A stretch of 64,000 nt of DNA from Phycisphaerales bacterium. GTDB lineage: Bacteria; Planctomycetota; Phycisphaerae; Phycisphaerales; UBA5793. Below, in pieces: positions 48,230 to 58,065 of the stretch. Within the stretch, counting starts at the first letter, position 1; every line of letters begins with the position of its first letter. A program made the position numbers and the translations under genes. The notes below the pieces were generated by a model, which saw nothing but the letters and a program-made list of their open reading frames with translations, made no database searches and was not told the origin of the DNA. The DNA lies in contig JADZAS010000013.1 in the NCBI GenBank assembly GCA_020852515.1, positions 558,001-622,000 on the forward strand, in the 5' to 3' direction.

Positions 48230-48381
48230 GGCGTAACGCCGCATTTTCTGCCAAAGCGCCGCCGGCCTGCAAAAAGCCGAATATCCACGCCTTTCGAGTC
48301 GTCTAGTCTTTGGAGAGCGGCCGGCCCGTCCAGCGGGCCCGGACGCCTTGGGCGAGAACGCGCACTGCGAGGAGCACGACC

Positions 48382-49326
48382 ATGACGTTGCAGGGAATCA
48401 AGAGGATGTTGGCGCTGAGCATCGCAGGGGCGCTGGCCGCCGCGGCCATTGCCGGCGCGCAGGAGCCGGTCGAATCGCCGCCGCCGCCTGTCGAGGTGAC
48501 CGCCAAGCGGGCGATTGAGGAACTCATCGACATCAACGCCAAGCTCGCCGCCGAGAATCAGCGGCTCGTCGCCGAAAACCAGCGCCTCGCCGCCGAAGTC
48601 GCGCGAGTCAAACTCGACACCGCCCGCATCGAAAAGCAGCGCGATGAACTGCAGAACTTCATCCGCGATCACGAGGAGTACGCCGAGAACTACGAGCAGT
48701 ACACCTTCTTCCGCGAAAAGGCCGAGCGCGAGGAGCGGGCCCGTCAGGCCGCCGAGGCCCAGGCCCGGCGCGAGGCCGAAAAACTCCGCCAGCAGCAGGA
48801 GCGCGAAGAGCGACTGCGCCAGCGCAGCGGCGCCACTTCGGAAGAAGACACCGTGCTCGCCAAGCGCATCGACGTCCTCCGGCGGGCCGGTTACACGCGC
48901 GTGGGCGATCGCGTCTTCGTCGGCGAGATGGGCTACTCCTACCGGACCGAAACGCGCGAAGAAATCCGCTACAGCCCGCTCATCGACTTCTGGTATGTCG
49001 ATCGCGATGAGGAAATCCTCTACAACGAGATGACGGTCTCGGGCAGCGTCATCCACGCCGGAACGGAAGAGCGCAATCTCTCCGTGGCGCTGGCCTTCTA
49101 CGACGCAACCGGGGCGCAGATCGGCACCACAACGGTCCGCGTCGATGGCGCCAAGCCGGGCACGCCCTATCCGTTCACCTCGGTCGTGACCATGGCGGCC
49201 AATCGCCCGTTCAAGCGCTACTCAGCGTGGGTGCTCTACGACGATCCCACGTCGCCGCCGCCTGATGTGCCGCCGGCCGAAGCGCAGCCGATGCAGCCCA
49301 ACTCGCCGCCTCCCGCGGATGGCTGA
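48382..49326 (+). CDS. Secreted coiled-coil protein with C-terminal beta domain
   Basis: 314 aa from ATG 48382, with GAGGAG upstream. It has a signal peptide (LALSIAGALAAAAIAGA-Q). A long coiled coil at about residues 45-160 starts with AENQRL repeats (KLAAENQRLVAENQRLAAEV) and becomes an Arg/Glu/Gln-rich single helix. A globular part with a YSYRTETREEIRYSPLIDFW segment and an FxxLxxxFYDATGAQIG beta-rich end (about residues 185-290) is followed by a Pro-rich tail. The C-terminal part resembles domains seen in DUF-type exported proteins. Function unknown; likely a periplasmic scaffold. Confidence 0.7.
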   Translation: MTLQGIKRMLALSIAGALAAAAIAGAQEPVESPPPPVEVTAKRAIEELIDINAKLAAENQRLVAENQRLAAEVARVKLDTARIEKQRDELQNFIRDHEEYAENYEQYTFFREKAEREERARQAAEAQARREAEKLRQQQEREERLRQRSGATSEEDTVLAKRIDVLRRAGYTRVGDRVFVGEMGYSYRTETREEIRYSPLIDFWYVDRDEEILYNEMTVSGSVIHAGTEERNLSVALAFYDATGAQIGTTTVRVDGAKPGTPYPFTSVVTMAANRPFKRYSAWVLYDDPTSPPPDVPPAEAQPMQPNSPPPADG

Positions 49327-49338
49327 GCCGGCGCCAGT

Positions 49339-50562
49339 CTATTTGCGCGCGATGGCGATGATGTCGCGGTAGATGCCCGTGATCTGCGCGCGGTTAGCGA
49401 TGCGCATGACTGTGACGGCCTCGATCTGCCGTTCGAGTTCGGCCATGGTGTATTCCGTGACGTGATAGGTCGGATCGGAGCAGCCGCCGAACTGCCACGC
49501 CGGCGTCGAGACGATAAGGTGCCCGCCGGGCTTGATGATCCGCGCCGCTTCGCGCAACACCGCGGTCGGATTGGGCAGGTGCTCGATAACGTCGAGCATG
49601 AACAGCGTCTGCGCCGCGGCGTCGGCCAGCGGAAGCGGGCCGGCGCTGATCCGCTCGAAGCGGGGCCGAGCGCCGGGATACGTCTGCGCCGCCGTGGCCT
49701 GATGCGCCTGGTCAATCGCGCTGGCCTCGGGGTCCAGACCGATGACTTCGACGCCCTGTTTTGCGAGCAGGTGGGCATACAGCCCGTCGCCGCAACCGAG
49801 ATCGACGGCCGGGCCGGTGGGCGTGAGGCTGCAGATGATCTTCACGAGGTGATCGGCCCGCTGGCGGAAGGGTTCGACCTCGGCATAACTCTTCCAGTGC
49901 AGGGCCGGTCGCTGGTCGTACTTTTCAAACGGAAGCGCCGCCCCCCACCACCGCGGATTCCATAGCAATCCAGTGCCGGCGTAGCGCTGCCGGACCACGT
50001 CGAGATCGGGCGAGCGCCGATCGAACCCCCAGCGCCGGGCGAACTCCGCGTCGTGTGCAGACTGGTTCGGCAGGGTCGCCGGATCTTCAACGATCACATC
50101 GGGCACACAGAGGCAGCGCCGGCCTATCTTGCGAATGCGCAATGAAAGATCGAGCAGGGCGAGTTCGCCCAGCGAGTGGTCGAGTCCGCCGACCGCGTTC
50201 CATAGATCGCGCTCCACGGCGACCAATCCGGCGGCGATGGCATCGACTTCTTCCGGAAACCGGAAGGCATCAGCGGACAGGCCGTGTCCAAGGCTGTGAC
50301 AACCCTTGGGATGAATGATGAACTCACCCATCGACACGAGTTGGCGATCAGCGCGGATGCGCTTGGCGCCGACGATGCCAAGATGAGGCAGGTCGCGCAG
50401 ATACATCGCGAATCGATCGCGCCAGTCGTGTGGAGTGATCGCAGATTCGTCGAAGCCGGCGCGGCTGATGACGACCGCGCGCCAAGCCGGATCAACGTCG
50501 ATCTGCCAGCACAAGGCAGCAGGTTGGGTGGCGTGAGCGGCTGCGAGCGAGGCGGTAGACAT
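49339..50562 (-). CDS. Fusion of a truncated GT2-like domain and a SAM methyltransferase
   Basis: 407 aa. The last ~180 residues are a class I methyltransferase: AVDLGCGDGLYAHLLAK, VIGLDPEAS, FMLDVIEHLPNPTAVLREAA and IKPGGHLIVSTP. The first ~170 residues look like the second half of a family 2 glycosyltransferase: LGIVGAKRIRADRQLVSMGE, EEVDAIAAGLVAVERDLWNA and VGGLDHSLGELALLDLSLRI. The N-terminal SVVIPTYN/DxD nucleotide-sugar half of such enzymes is missing, so this part may no longer transfer sugars. It probably modifies a surface glycan or lipid. Start ATG 50562; opposite to the coiled-coil gene. Confidence 0.72.
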   Translation of the reverse strand: MSTASLAAAHATQPAALCWQIDVDPAWRAVVISRAGFDESAITPHDWRDRFAMYLRDLPHLGIVGAKRIRADRQLVSMGEFIIHPKGCHSLGHGLSADAFRFPEEVDAIAAGLVAVERDLWNAVGGLDHSLGELALLDLSLRIRKIGRRCLCVPDVIVEDPATLPNQSAHDAEFARRWGFDRRSPDLDVVRQRYAGTGLLWNPRWWGAALPFEKYDQRPALHWKSYAEVEPFRQRADHLVKIICSLTPTGPAVDLGCGDGLYAHLLAKQGVEVIGLDPEASAIDQAHQATAAQTYPGARPRFERISAGPLPLADAAAQTLFMLDVIEHLPNPTAVLREAARIIKPGGHLIVSTPAWQFGGCSDPTYHVTEYTMAELERQIEAVTVMRIANRAQITGIYRDIIAIARK

Positions 50563-50690
50563 AGCACCGCTATCGGCTGCGCATCGCGAGACTCATGAAC
50601 CGCGCGTGACTTGTTGCGAATGCGACACAAGGAGCGGACGCGCCGGGCCGGCCGCGGTAGAGTCGATGACACAGCCCTTGAGAATGCGCG

Positions 50691-53300
50691 CTATGCGGCC
50701 TTGGCGAACACGAACGACCGCCCCTGATAGTCGATTTCGACCTGGTCGCCGGGGCCGAATTCGCCGGCGAGCAGGCGCGACGCCAGGGCGTTTTCGATCT
50801 GCTGCTGGATCACGCGCTTGAGCGGGCGGGCGCCGTACACCGGGTCGTAGCCGAGGTCGGCAATCGCGTCGATCGCCGCATCCGTGAGTTCAACGTGGAT
50901 CTCGCGTTCGGCCAGGCGCCTGCGGAGCAGGTTGACCTGGATGTGCACGATCTCTCTGATCTCTTCCCTGGTCAGTTGGTGGAAGACAATCGTCTCGTCG
51001 ATGCGGTTGAGCAGCTCCGGCCGGAGCGTGCGCTTGAGTTCATCCTTGACGGCGGCCTCGATCTCCCATTCGGGAGCCTGGCGCGAGGCGAGTTCCTGAA
51101 GATGCTGACTGCCGATGTTGCTCGTCATTACCACGATGGTGTTCTTGAAGTCCACCGTGCGGCCATGGCCGTCGGTCAGTCGGCCATCATCGAGCACCTG
51201 CAGCAGCACGTTGTACACGTCGGGGTGCGCCTTCTCGATCTCGTCGAGCAGGATGACGCAATACGGCCGGCGGCGCACGGCCTCGGTGAGGCGGCCGCCC
51301 TCTTCGTAGCCCACGTATCCGGGCGGCGCGCCGATGAGGCGGGCCACGGAGTGCTTCTCCATGAACTCGCTCATGTCGATGCGCACCATCGCGTCTTCGG
51401 TATCGAAGAGATACTCAGCGAGGACCTTGCACAGTTCGGTCTTGCCCACGCCCGTCGGGCCGAGGAAGAGGAATGAGCCGATGGGCCGGCGCGGATCGCC
51501 CAGGCCAGCGCGGCTGCGGCGCACGGCGTCGCTCACGGCACGAACCGCTTCGTCCTGGCCCACCATGCGGCGGCCGAGGTACTCCTCCATGTGAACGAGT
51601 TTTTCCTTCTCGCCCTGCACGAGTTTGGAAACGGGAATGCCCGTCCACTTGCTCACGATCTCGGCGATGTGCTCGGGCGTGACTTCTTCGCTCACCATCA
51701 TCGCGCCCGATGCCTGGCGCTTGCGCAACTCGGCCTCGGCGACTTGCACGTTCTTCTCAAGCTCGCGCAGTTCGCCGTACTGAATGCGGGCGGCACGCTC
51801 GAGATCGCCGAGGCGCTGGGCCTGTTCGAGTTCGGTGTGCTTGGCCTCGATCTTTTCTTTCATCGCCTTGACGGTGTCGAGTTCCTTCTTCTGTGCTTCC
51901 CACTGGGCGAAGAGCGAAGAACTCTTCTCGCTCAGTTCGGCCAGTTCCTTCTGCACCGCGTCGAGTTGTTTGCGCGAGGCTTCGTCGGACTCCTGCTTGA
52001 GCGCTTCGCGTTCGATTTCCAGGCGCATGATCTCGCGGCGGAGTTCGTCGAGTTCGCTGGGCATCGAGTCGTTTTCGATGCGCAGGCGAGCCGAGGCTTC
52101 GTCGAGCAGGTCGATGGCCTTGTCGGGCAGGAAGCGGTCGGCGATGTAACGGTGGCTGAGCGTGGCCGTGGAGATGAGCGCCGGGTCGGTGATGCGCACG
52201 CCGTGGTGGGCTTCGTAACGCGACTTGAGGCCGCGCAGGATGGCGATGGTGTCTTCGAGGCTCGGCTCGCCGACGAATACGGGCTGGAAGCGGCGCTCGA
52301 AGGCGGCATCCTTCTCGATGTACTTGCGGTACTCATCAAGAGTCGTGGCGCCGATGCAGCGGAGTTCGCCCCGCGCCAGCGCGGGCTTGAGCATGTTCCC
52401 GGCCGAGACAGCGCCTTCGGCGGCACCGGCGCCGACGATGGTGTGCAGTTCGTCGATGAAGAGAATGATCTGCCCGTTGCTCGCCGCAACTTCGCGCAGG
52501 ACCGCTTTGAGGCGCTCCTCGAACTCGCCGCGGTACTTCGCCCCGGCAAGGAGCGCGCCGACGTCGAGCGCGACAATGCGCGACTGCTTGAGCGACGCGG
52601 GGCAGTCGCCGTTGACGATGCGCTGGGCCAGGCCCTCTGCGATGGCCGTCTTGCCCACGCCCGGCTCGCCGATGAGCACCGGATTGTTCTTGGTGCGGCG
52701 GCTGAGCACCTGCATGCAGCGGCGGATCTCCTCGTCGCGCCCGATGACGGGATCGAGCTTGCCTTCCTGGGCCTTTTCGTTGAGGTCGATGGCGTACTTC
52801 TTGAGCGCTTCGTACTGGCTCTCAGCGCCAGGGTCGTGGACGTTGGACACGCCCGAGGCCTGCCGCATCGCCTTGATGGCCTTGAGCAGGACATCGCGCT
52901 TGACGGCGTTGACGGAGAGCACTTCCTTGGCGTCGGACTTGACGTCGGCCAGCGCCAGCAGCAGGTGCTCGGTGGAGACGTAGGAGTCGCCCAGCGCCTT
53001 GGCTTCGGCGTCGGCCTTGTTGAGCACGGCGATGGTGTCCGAGGCGGCCGAAGGCTGGGCGCCCGAGACCGTCGGCAGGCGGCGCAGTTCGCCGCGCGCG
53101 ATCTCCGCAATCCGGTCCGGGTCGGCGGCCGTACGTTCGATAATGGAGTGGGCGATGGACCGGCCGCTCTGGCCATCGGTCTCAAGCATCGCGGCCAGCA
53201 GGTGCAGCGGGCGGAGTTCGGCGTGCTGCATGCTCAACGCCAGTTGCTGGGCATCGGCAAGCACCTGCTGGGCCAACACGGTAAATCGATCCATCCTCAT
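50691..53300 (-). CDS. clpB: ClpB disaggregase
   Basis: 869 aa Hsp100. It has an N-terminal Clp repeat domain, AAA-1 with Walker A GEPGVGKT and Walker [11 protein letters not shown], and the ClpB-specific middle coiled coil ([20 protein letters not shown] onward). AAA-2 follows with GPTGVGKT and [13 protein letters not shown]. There is no ClpP-binding IGF loop evident, as expected for ClpB. ATG 53300 has GGAG six bases upstream; the reading frame is open further but not homologous. It works with DnaK to rescue aggregated proteins. No dnaK or grpE is adjacent. Confidence 0.95.
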   Translation of the reverse strand: MRMDRFTVLAQQVLADAQQLALSMQHAELRPLHLLAAMLETDGQSGRSIAHSIIERTAADPDRIAEIARGELRRLPTVSGAQPSAASDTIAVLNKADAEAKALGDSYVSTEHLLLALADVKSDAKEVLSVNAVKRDVLLKAIKAMRQASGVSNVHDPGAESQYEALKKYAIDLNEKAQEGKLDPVIGRDEEIRRCMQVLSRRTKNNPVLIGEPGVGKTAIAEGLAQRIVNGDCPASLKQSRIVALDVGALLAGAKYRGEFEERLKAVLREVAASNGQIILFIDELHTIVGAGAAEGAVSAGNMLKPALARGELRCIGATTLDEYRKYIEKDAAFERRFQPVFVGEPSLEDTIAILRGLKSRYEAHHGVRITDPALISTATLSHRYIADRFLPDKAIDLLDEASARLRIENDSMPSELDELRREIMRLEIEREALKQESDEASRKQLDAVQKELAELSEKSSSLFAQWEAQKKELDTVKAMKEKIEAKHTELEQAQRLGDLERAARIQYGELRELEKNVQVAEAELRKRQASGAMMVSEEVTPEHIAEIVSKWTGIPVSKLVQGEKEKLVHMEEYLGRRMVGQDEAVRAVSDAVRRSRAGLGDPRRPIGSFLFLGPTGVGKTELCKVLAEYLFDTEDAMVRIDMSEFMEKHSVARLIGAPPGYVGYEEGGRLTEAVRRRPYCVILLDEIEKAHPDVYNVLLQVLDDGRLTDGHGRTVDFKNTIVVMTSNIGSQHLQELASRQAPEWEIEAAVKDELKRTLRPELLNRIDETIVFHQLTREEIREIVHIQVNLLRRRLAEREIHVELTDAAIDAIADLGYDPVYGARPLKRVIQQQIENALASRLLAGEFGPGDQVEIDYQGRSFVFAKAA

Positions 53301-53650
53301 GTGCAACTCCCTCATGCGCGGCGGACGTCGTCGCCCCAAAGATCTAAGCAAGTCCGGGACCGGGCGGAAGTCGGGTAAAGGCCGCTTTTCAGGGAGCCGA
53401 CGGGGCTTTCCCGGCCGCTGGCTGCAGATTGGACGCACCGGCCGAGTAAGGCTGTCGAACTGGCAGGCTGGCGCTGCAGGCAGACTCGGCCGGCTGGGTG
53501 ACCGGGCACGCAAGAATTAACGCAGAAAGAGACATAGAAAACGGAAACTCCGCAGCACTCACGCCGGTCTGACGTATTCTGTATCCTGCAGCGTCGGGGG
53601 CGCGCTGGCGGCGAGCGGATCGTGGTGGAACAATGGAAAGGACGGGCGTC
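53301..53650. other. Intergenic region between divergent clpB and sulfatase genes
   Basis: About 350 bases without a supported gene. It should contain the clpB promoter on the minus strand. I found no CIRCE palindrome (only a lone GCACTC at 53555) and no convincing sigma-32 type promoter. An AT-richer stretch near 53515-53550 could be a promoter or an old repeat remnant. Confidence 0.4.
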
Positions 53651-55657
53651 ATGAAGTGGGGTCTGACATCGCTTTTTTGCCGATTTGAGGCCACGGCTGC
53701 GGCATCGCTGTTGGTCGCAGCGGGTGCTTCGTTCGCGGACCGACCCAACATCATCTTTATTCTGGCTGATGATGTGGGCACCGAAGCCATCGAGGGCCCG
53801 CACTGGGACAATGCCCTCAACTGCCACACGCCCAACCTCGCCCAGTGGGCGGCCAATGGGCGGTCGTTCACCAGCGCCCGCTCCTACCCCAACTGCTCGC
53901 CCACCCGGGCGGCGCTGATGAGCGGCCGCGAGGCGCTTCGCACGGGTGTTGTCGGTGTGATCTGGCCGGAGACGACGCCATCTATTCGCCAGGCGCTTTC
54001 TCTGCAGCCTCAGGAGACCACCCTCGCCGAGGCCCTCCGGGCTGAGAGTTACAACACGATTCTGATCGACAAATGGCACCTCGGCTGGGACCAGGGCGTG
54101 GGCATTCTGCCGCAGGAACAGGGCTTCGACGTGTTCTACCACTACGAGGACACGCTGCTGCTCGACGACCCGCTGGAAGTCGGCGACGAACATATCAGCC
54201 TCTCGGTCGATCAGGCGGTGGATGCCGTGCTGCATCGGGCGCGTCCCGACGATCCGTACGCCCTGTTCTTCTGGTCGATCGACGCGCACCAGCGAGAGGA
54301 CCCCTCAGGGCGCGAGCCGAGGCCGTGGTGGAAGACCGATGAGCGGCTGCTGCCCAGCGGTGAACGCTACTACGACAATGACACCGACCGCAACCGCTAC
54401 CGGGCCGTGGTTGAAGCACTCGACACGGAGTTGCTGCGCCTGCTTCAGGAACTTGATGTCGTAGACAGTCGCGGCCGCTATCGCGAGAGCAGCAACACCG
54501 TTGTTTTCTTCATGGGCGACAACGGCACGCCCCCCCCGGTATCTGTGCACGGCCAGCGGGCCAAGGGCAGCCTGTACGAACCCGGCATCCGTGTGCCGCT
54601 CTTCGTGTTCGGTGAAGATGTTTCGCACGACGGCCGGGCGGAGGACCGCCCCGTCAGCGCTTCGGACCTCTTCGAGACGATTGCCGACGTCGCAGACGTG
54701 TCGCTGGGCGCGCGCGGCGACGCGCCGCGCGACAGCCGGAGCTTTGCCGACCGCATCGGGTATTCGCCCACCGGCCCGGCTCGTACGCTGAGCATGTCGT
54801 TCGACGGCCAGCCGGATGACCCATCGCGGTCCCGCGTGGCGCTGACCAACGGCCGGTACAAACTCATCGCGCGCGGCGGCGGGCCGGCCCTGGCCCCGCT
54901 TTCGACCGACGAGTTCTACGACCTCGATGCCGATCCAGACGAGCGCGACAACCTCGTCCGCTCTGGCATGAACGGGAGCGAGCGCGCCGAGTACCTCGCC
55001 ATGCGCGATCAACTCGTGGACTATTGGCCCTGCGCCATGAGCGAGCGGCTGTCCACGCAGGTTGACATCCCCGTCAAGGACGTCATGTGGATCGACGAGG
55101 AGAATAACCGGGGCACCTCCACGCTGACTCTGGGCACCTACCACCCCGAGCAGAGCGATGCCCGCGAATCGCGCGTGCTCATCAAGTTCCATATCGAGCG
55201 GCTCGAGTCGTTGCTGCCGCAGGGCAAGTCGGTCGATGACATCATCTCGGCGCAGATCGCCTTCGGCTTTGCGCGCGAATCGACCGAGCCGGATGAGACC
55301 GACACGGGCGTGATCCGCATCTATCCGATGACGGGGTCGTGGTCGTCGTCGGGGCAGACCAGTTGGTCCGACATCAACGAAGCGTTTGACTCGCAAACGG
55401 AATTGGGCCTGGTGGACCTGCCGCCGCACATCATTCCCAATCCGCCAGGCAGCAAGCAGTTTGGCGTGCCGCTGACACTCGGCACTCCGCTGAGCCTCGG
55501 CCGCAGCGAAGCGCTGGTCAATCAGGTTCGCTCCTGGCACGCCGGACCATCGAGCAATGATGGCGTGGTCCTCATCGCCGACGTCGTTCCCGGCCTGCAC
55601 GGCGACCAGCGCGTCTTCCTGATGAACATCGCGGCGATCCGTGTGACACTGCGGTAG
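53651..55657 (+). CDS. Secreted sulfatase with C-terminal DNRLRE-like domain
   Basis: 668 aa from ATG 53651, preceded by GGAAAGGA; an ATG at 53633 adds six residues. Signal peptide near AAASLLVAAGASFAD. The sulfatase/alkaline phosphatase fold opens with PNIIFILADDVG (metal Asp pair D40-D41). The formylglycine site is C82 in NCSPTRAALMSG (C-x-P-x-R), so a formylglycine-generating enzyme elsewhere must activate it. YNTILIDKWHLGW and FFMGDNGTPP are further family blocks. From about residue 465 a beta-sandwich-like domain follows (RVLIKFHIERLESLLPQG, ISAQIAFGFA), similar to DNRLRE. It probably desulfates polysaccharides outside the cell. Confidence 0.88.
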   Translation: MKWGLTSLFCRFEATAAASLLVAAGASFADRPNIIFILADDVGTEAIEGPHWDNALNCHTPNLAQWAANGRSFTSARSYPNCSPTRAALMSGREALRTGVVGVIWPETTPSIRQALSLQPQETTLAEALRAESYNTILIDKWHLGWDQGVGILPQEQGFDVFYHYEDTLLLDDPLEVGDEHISLSVDQAVDAVLHRARPDDPYALFFWSIDAHQREDPSGREPRPWWKTDERLLPSGERYYDNDTDRNRYRAVVEALDTELLRLLQELDVVDSRGRYRESSNTVVFFMGDNGTPPPVSVHGQRAKGSLYEPGIRVPLFVFGEDVSHDGRAEDRPVSASDLFETIADVADVSLGARGDAPRDSRSFADRIGYSPTGPARTLSMSFDGQPDDPSRSRVALTNGRYKLIARGGGPALAPLSTDEFYDLDADPDERDNLVRSGMNGSERAEYLAMRDQLVDYWPCAMSERLSTQVDIPVKDVMWIDEENNRGTSTLTLGTYHPEQSDARESRVLIKFHIERLESLLPQGKSVDDIISAQIAFGFARESTEPDETDTGVIRIYPMTGSWSSSGQTSWSDINEAFDSQTELGLVDLPPHIIPNPPGSKQFGVPLTLGTPLSLGRSEALVNQVRSWHAGPSSNDGVVLIADVVPGLHGDQRVFLMNIAAIRVTLR

Positions 55658-55681
55658 TTGCAGCAGATCGGAGCAGAAAAT

Positions 55682-55728
55682 AAGTCCTGCGAGCTCAAGT
55701 AAATCCGAAACTTGACCTCGCAGGACTT
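55682..55728. terminator. Long two-part terminator hairpin between convergent genes
   Basis: AAGTCCTGCGAG (55682-55693) pairs with CTCGCAGGACTT (55717-55728). After one C.C mismatch, TCAAGT (55695-55700) pairs with ACTTGA (55710-55715) around a 9-base loop. On the minus strand it is followed by TATTTTC, so it ends the FG-GAP gene; it also lies just after the sulfatase stop. Confidence 0.75.
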
Positions 55729-55759
55729 TGTGCGTACATACAGACTCGTGCCGCAGGTC

Positions 55760-57358
55760 CTATTCGACTCGGGCGGTGTTGCTGACACGGCAGGTCGCCA
55801 GATCAAGCAACTGCAGATAACCGCCGCAGGCCTCCGCGGTCGTGTTCGAGAACAGCGTGCGGCTGCCATCCGCTCCCGACCCGAATGAAGTCCCATGGAC
55901 CAGGTGGATGCCCTGCCAGCCAAGGCCCAGCCGCGTGCCTTCGCACGCATAGCCGTTGGGAATCACAAAAGCTCCGGTCGCGACGGCAAAGAGGATGGCC
56001 ACCTGGCTGTTTGGCGTGGCGTTCTCCCAACTCACGCGGATCGGTCCACCGTCCGGACACGTGGCGTCCACGGTCAACGTCGGATTGCAGTCTCCGATCT
56101 CGTTGACATACACCATCCCCCGGCCGGAATCATGACGGGGAGAACCGACGGCGACTACGTCTGCCGAAATATCCGTCGAATTGCCGTAGAGGTCCTCCGG
56201 GGCACTGTCGGATGCGTGCAGTTTACCGTTGAACAACCACACCCCACCTGACCGGCTGAACAGGTACGCCGCCCCCGCCTGCGTGCCCAGTTCATTATCC
56301 CCGCGAGCACCAATGACGAGGTTGTCGCCATCGAGGCCCAGGTCGACGCCGAACAGTTGCTCGGCCTCGCCGTCAAATGGCAACAACTTCTGCGTTTGCA
56401 CCCACGCCTGTCCGTTGTACTCAAAGACATACGCTGATCCGGAGTTCGCACCATTGGCGGCGTCGTGCCACTTTCCGATGAGAGCGCGATCACCTTGCAC
56501 ATCGACGGCGTTGCCGAAATCTTCGAAGTCCAGGAGGTCTGTGGAGCGGAGCTTCTGCTCAAAGGTCCACACGCCGTTGACGCGCCGGTGCACAAAGACC
56601 ACGCCATGGTTGCCGGGCTGGCCGGGGTCCTCGACCTGGGGGGCGCCGAGCATGGCGACGTGTCCATCGAGGGCCACGGCATAGCCGACCTGATCGCCGC
56701 CCTCACCGCCGAACTCTGATCCGAGCTTCGCCTCCTGAGACCATGCGTTGCCTTCTCGCCGGAAGACATACGCGGCTCCGTGCTGCAAGTTCTCCTTGGG
56801 AGCGCCCACGAGAATCCCATCGCCGTCAATGGCGACGGACGAACCAAACTGAGCAAACTCCTCCGGATCACCCGCGAACAGTCGGGCCTCCTGCACCCAG
56901 TCAGAGTTGTTGCGACGGAAGACGTACACGGCTCCTGATTGCGTGCCGAACTCGCTGTCATCACGCGCGCCTACGACAATCAGATCGCCGCTGATGTCAA
57001 CTGACCAGCCGAACCGATCTCCGTCGTGCGGGCTGTTGGCGATCAACTTGTCTTCATAAACCCAGTTGTTGCCGCTTCGCACGTAGACGTACGCCGCTCC
57101 GGCGTCAACAAACCCGGAGTGATCGTCGAGCTGTGCTCCGACGACCATGCGATTGCCTTCAATCCGGATGTCGTTGCCCAGTCGATCATCTGCGGCTCCA
57201 TCGGGCGCCTGCAGGCGGACTCGCTCGCACTGGGCCAGGGCCACCTGGCCAAAGCCCACGCAGGCGAGCATTGCCGTCGCTCCCAACGTGCACCAACGGA
57301 TCCGTCCTTGCTCAGCGACTGATGACTTGCGTTCAACCATTCCTGTGTGGCTCTTCAT
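55760..57358 (-). CDS. Secreted FG-GAP protein with shared Cys-containing C-terminal domain
   Basis: 532 aa from ATG 57358, with GGAAGG upstream; the earlier in-frame codon at 57430 is less likely. The signal region is long, with hydrophobic core TLGATAMLACVGFGQVALA. About seven FG-GAP-type blades follow, each with a RFGWSVDISGDLIVVGARDD-like pattern (also FGSSVAIDGDGILVGAP, VGYAVALDGHVAMLGAP). The last ~110 residues are the shared domain: CNPTLTVDATCPDGG, ATPNSQVAILFA, FVIPNGYACEGTRLGLG, EACGGYLQLLDLATC and the end SNTARVE. It is closer in blade style to integrin-like Phycisphaerae proteins than to copies A and B. Convergent with the sulfatase. Confidence 0.85.
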   Translation of the reverse strand: MKSHTGMVERKSSVAEQGRIRWCTLGATAMLACVGFGQVALAQCERVRLQAPDGAADDRLGNDIRIEGNRMVVGAQLDDHSGFVDAGAAYVYVRSGNNWVYEDKLIANSPHDGDRFGWSVDISGDLIVVGARDDSEFGTQSGAVYVFRRNNSDWVQEARLFAGDPEEFAQFGSSVAIDGDGILVGAPKENLQHGAAYVFRREGNAWSQEAKLGSEFGGEGGDQVGYAVALDGHVAMLGAPQVEDPGQPGNHGVVFVHRRVNGVWTFEQKLRSTDLLDFEDFGNAVDVQGDRALIGKWHDAANGANSGSAYVFEYNGQAWVQTQKLLPFDGEAEQLFGVDLGLDGDNLVIGARGDNELGTQAGAAYLFSRSGGVWLFNGKLHASDSAPEDLYGNSTDISADVVAVGSPRHDSGRGMVYVNEIGDCNPTLTVDATCPDGGPIRVSWENATPNSQVAILFAVATGAFVIPNGYACEGTRLGLGWQGIHLVHGTSFGSGADGSRTLFSNTTAEACGGYLQLLDLATCRVSNTARVE

Positions 57359-57826
57359 TCGGCACCTTCCCCTTCTGTTGAGGTGGACTTCAGTGAAGGG
57401 TCGCCCGTCAAAAGTTGAAACGAGCAACACCCGCTCGTGGAGTATGACGCATTTGCGGAGAGCTGTCCATCCCCAATCCCGAGAATTCCCACTCGAACCG
57501 GGGGGAAATCATCGCGATTTTCTCCACAAGGTCTTGCGATGTAAAATGTTGCGCCAGTTCTTCAGGCGGCAAAACCGGTGTCAAATCCCCATGGGCGACG
57601 CGCGGTGCGCCGCTCCTTGATCAGGAGATCAACGCTGGCCACGACGGCCGCCGAGCAGATTTCCACGCCGAATGCGGCCGCCGCTGAGGGGCGGAGCACT
57701 TGCTTGAAAGTTCGCTCCGGCCCCACCTGCCCCGGCCTACTGTACTTGTCCAACTGACCGATCTGGCCGATGCGGACCCAGAAAAGAGCGCCGGCCGCCG
57801 CCAGTCCGCCTCATTGGAGCCACACC
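57359..57826. other. Gene-poor region with no supported coding sequence
   Basis: About 470 bases between the FG-GAP gene start and the sulfatase-tail remnant. It should hold the FG-GAP promoter (minus strand). A 63-codon minus-strand frame (57562-57753) shows no recognisable family or ribosome site. The region may contain further eroded sequence of the former sulfatase gene, but I cannot align any to it. Confidence 0.4.
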
Positions 57827-57976
57827 GTGGATCTCCTGGACCTGGTGCAGGAACGGCACGATCGCCCGTGGACGAACGACGGGGTGGTGCTCATCGCCGA
57901 AGTTGTGCCCAACCTCGGGGGAGATCAGCGGGTGTTCCTGATGAACATCGCGGCTCTGCGCCTGACGATTGACTGA
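57827..57976 (+). pseudogene. Orphan C-terminal fragment of a sulfatase-like gene
   Basis: From GTG 57827 this frame gives 49 residues ending NDGVVLIAEVVPNLGGDQRV, FLMNIAALRLTID. The end of the intact sulfatase reads NDGVVLIADVVPGLHGDQRV, FLMNIAAIRVTLR. The DNA is also close, including an identical run TTCCTGATGAACATCGCGGC. No sulfatase catalytic sequence lies upstream, so this is most likely the remnant of a deleted paralogue or of another gene with the same C-terminal domain. A GGAG lies upstream of the GTG, so translation of a tiny peptide is possible but unlikely to matter. Confidence 0.7.
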
Positions 57977-58065
57977 GCCGACCGGCGAAGCCGTGGCCGA
58001 AGCGAAACCGAGCCGCATGCACGCGCGGCCCGGGCGGACGAGCCGTCCGCCGATGAGGGGCTGCA

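Noticed and set aside
46301-48244. 647-codon minus-strand frame opposite the M32 peptidase
   Set aside because: Mirror of a certain gene; no ribosome site or domain.
51591-53378. 595-codon plus-strand frame opposite clpB
   Set aside because: Shadow of clpB.
53540-53570. CIRCE-type heat-shock operator near clpB
   Set aside because: Only an isolated GCACTC half-site; the matching GAGTGC arm is missing.
57562-57753. 63-codon minus-strand frame
   Set aside because: No ribosome site, no family resemblance, and composition like random GC-rich DNA.
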